A stretch of 64,000 nt of DNA from Pseudomonas gozinkensis (GTDB lineage Bacteria > Pseudomonadota > Gammaproteobacteria > Pseudomonadales > Pseudomonadaceae): assembly GCF_014863585.1 (NCBI RefSeq), contig NZ_CP062253.1, forward strand, positions 2,506,501 through 2,570,500. Direction: 5' to 3'. Position numbers and translations under genes: made by a program. The notes under the pieces were generated by a model that was given only the letters and a program-made list of their open reading frames with translations, did no database searches and had not been told where the DNA came from. Positions 63,924 through 64,000 of the stretch are shown here, one piece after another; the first letter of the stretch is position 1, and each line of letters begins with the position of its first letter.

Positions 63924-64000
63924 ATGGCTAACTTCTTTATCAACCGGCCTATCTTTGCCTGGGTGATCGCTATCGTGATCATGCTGGCAGGCAGCTTGGC
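63924..64000 (+). CDS. RND efflux pump permease, N-terminal fragment
   Basis: The first 25 residues (MANFFINRPIFAWVIAIVIM, LAGSL) are the standard opening of an AcrB/MexB-type hydrophobe/amphiphile transporter: a short amphipathic helix and the first membrane helix. The gene runs off the window. It starts 55 bases after the adaptor gene. Confidence 0.92.
   Translation, partial: MANFFINRPIFAWVIAIVIMLAGSL

Noticed and set aside
34449..64000. Search for an integrase or CRISPR array in the island
   Set aside because: I saw no tyrosine or serine recombinase and no spaced direct repeats; the only transposase is that of the ISL3 element, so the island's mobility gene must be outside the window or lost.

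Overview
The window looks like a chromosome segment of a Pseudomonas of the fluorescens group. The clearest support is gene order: fabI, a five-gene peptide/opine-type ABC transporter (nppA1A2BCD), mltD, gloB, a methyltransferase and rnhA lie in the order known from P. aeruginosa PA1806-PA1815. The high-GC coding style, the REP-like palindromes (GCGAGCAAGCTCGC type) and an MvaT/MvaV-family H-NS protein also fit.

Bases 1-34,430 are mostly core or soft-core genome. They hold the tail of a LysE-type exporter; a DUF6124-like gene behind a structured leader RNA; an unknown Ig-like protein convergent with a 1221-residue toxin-like protein ending in a Fic-like domain; an AraC regulator; a VOC protein; an iron-starvation sigma/anti-sigma/TonB-receptor set with a Fur-box-like site; ppyR followed by a decayed nnrS; a methyltransferase; two diguanylate cyclases; a GFA-family protein; a chloroperoxidase-like hydrolase; an IorA/IorB/cytochrome c molybdenum-hydroxylase operon; a VOC protein and a LysR regulator; then the fabI-npp-mltD-gloB-rnhA block.

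The next gene should be dnaQ. Its first six codons are present at 34,431-34,448, then the sequence changes completely. From there to the end of the window the content is accessory, so I read this as the left edge of a genomic island of at least 29.5 kb whose right edge is outside the window. No integrase is visible. The first part of the island (34.8-42.1 kb) is more AT-rich and encodes unknown proteins, a CoiA-like zinc-finger protein and a large SMC/RloC-like ATPase with a zinc hook, which suggests a phage-defence cluster. Several small Pseudomonas-type hypothetical genes, an XRE regulator and a P-loop kinase-like protein follow.

An intact ISL3-family insertion sequence (46,998-48,305) with perfect 8-bp target duplications lies next to a terminator. 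Upstream of that terminator on the minus strand is a three-gene overlapping operon matching the Shango anti-phage system (TerB-domain protein, P-loop ATPase, Lhr-like helicase). The last part holds an MvaV-like silencer, an IclR regulator divergent from a self-sufficient CYP116B-type P450, a LysR regulator, a SnoaL-like protein, and a TtgV/SrpS-like IclR repressor divergent from an RND efflux operon that runs off the end.

The best candidates for something undescribed are the unknown genes at 34,864-38,236 and 41,267-42,139 around the RloC-like ATPase, the Fic-like toxin in which the catalytic His position is Gln, and the frameshifted fourth reading frame behind the Shango operon.
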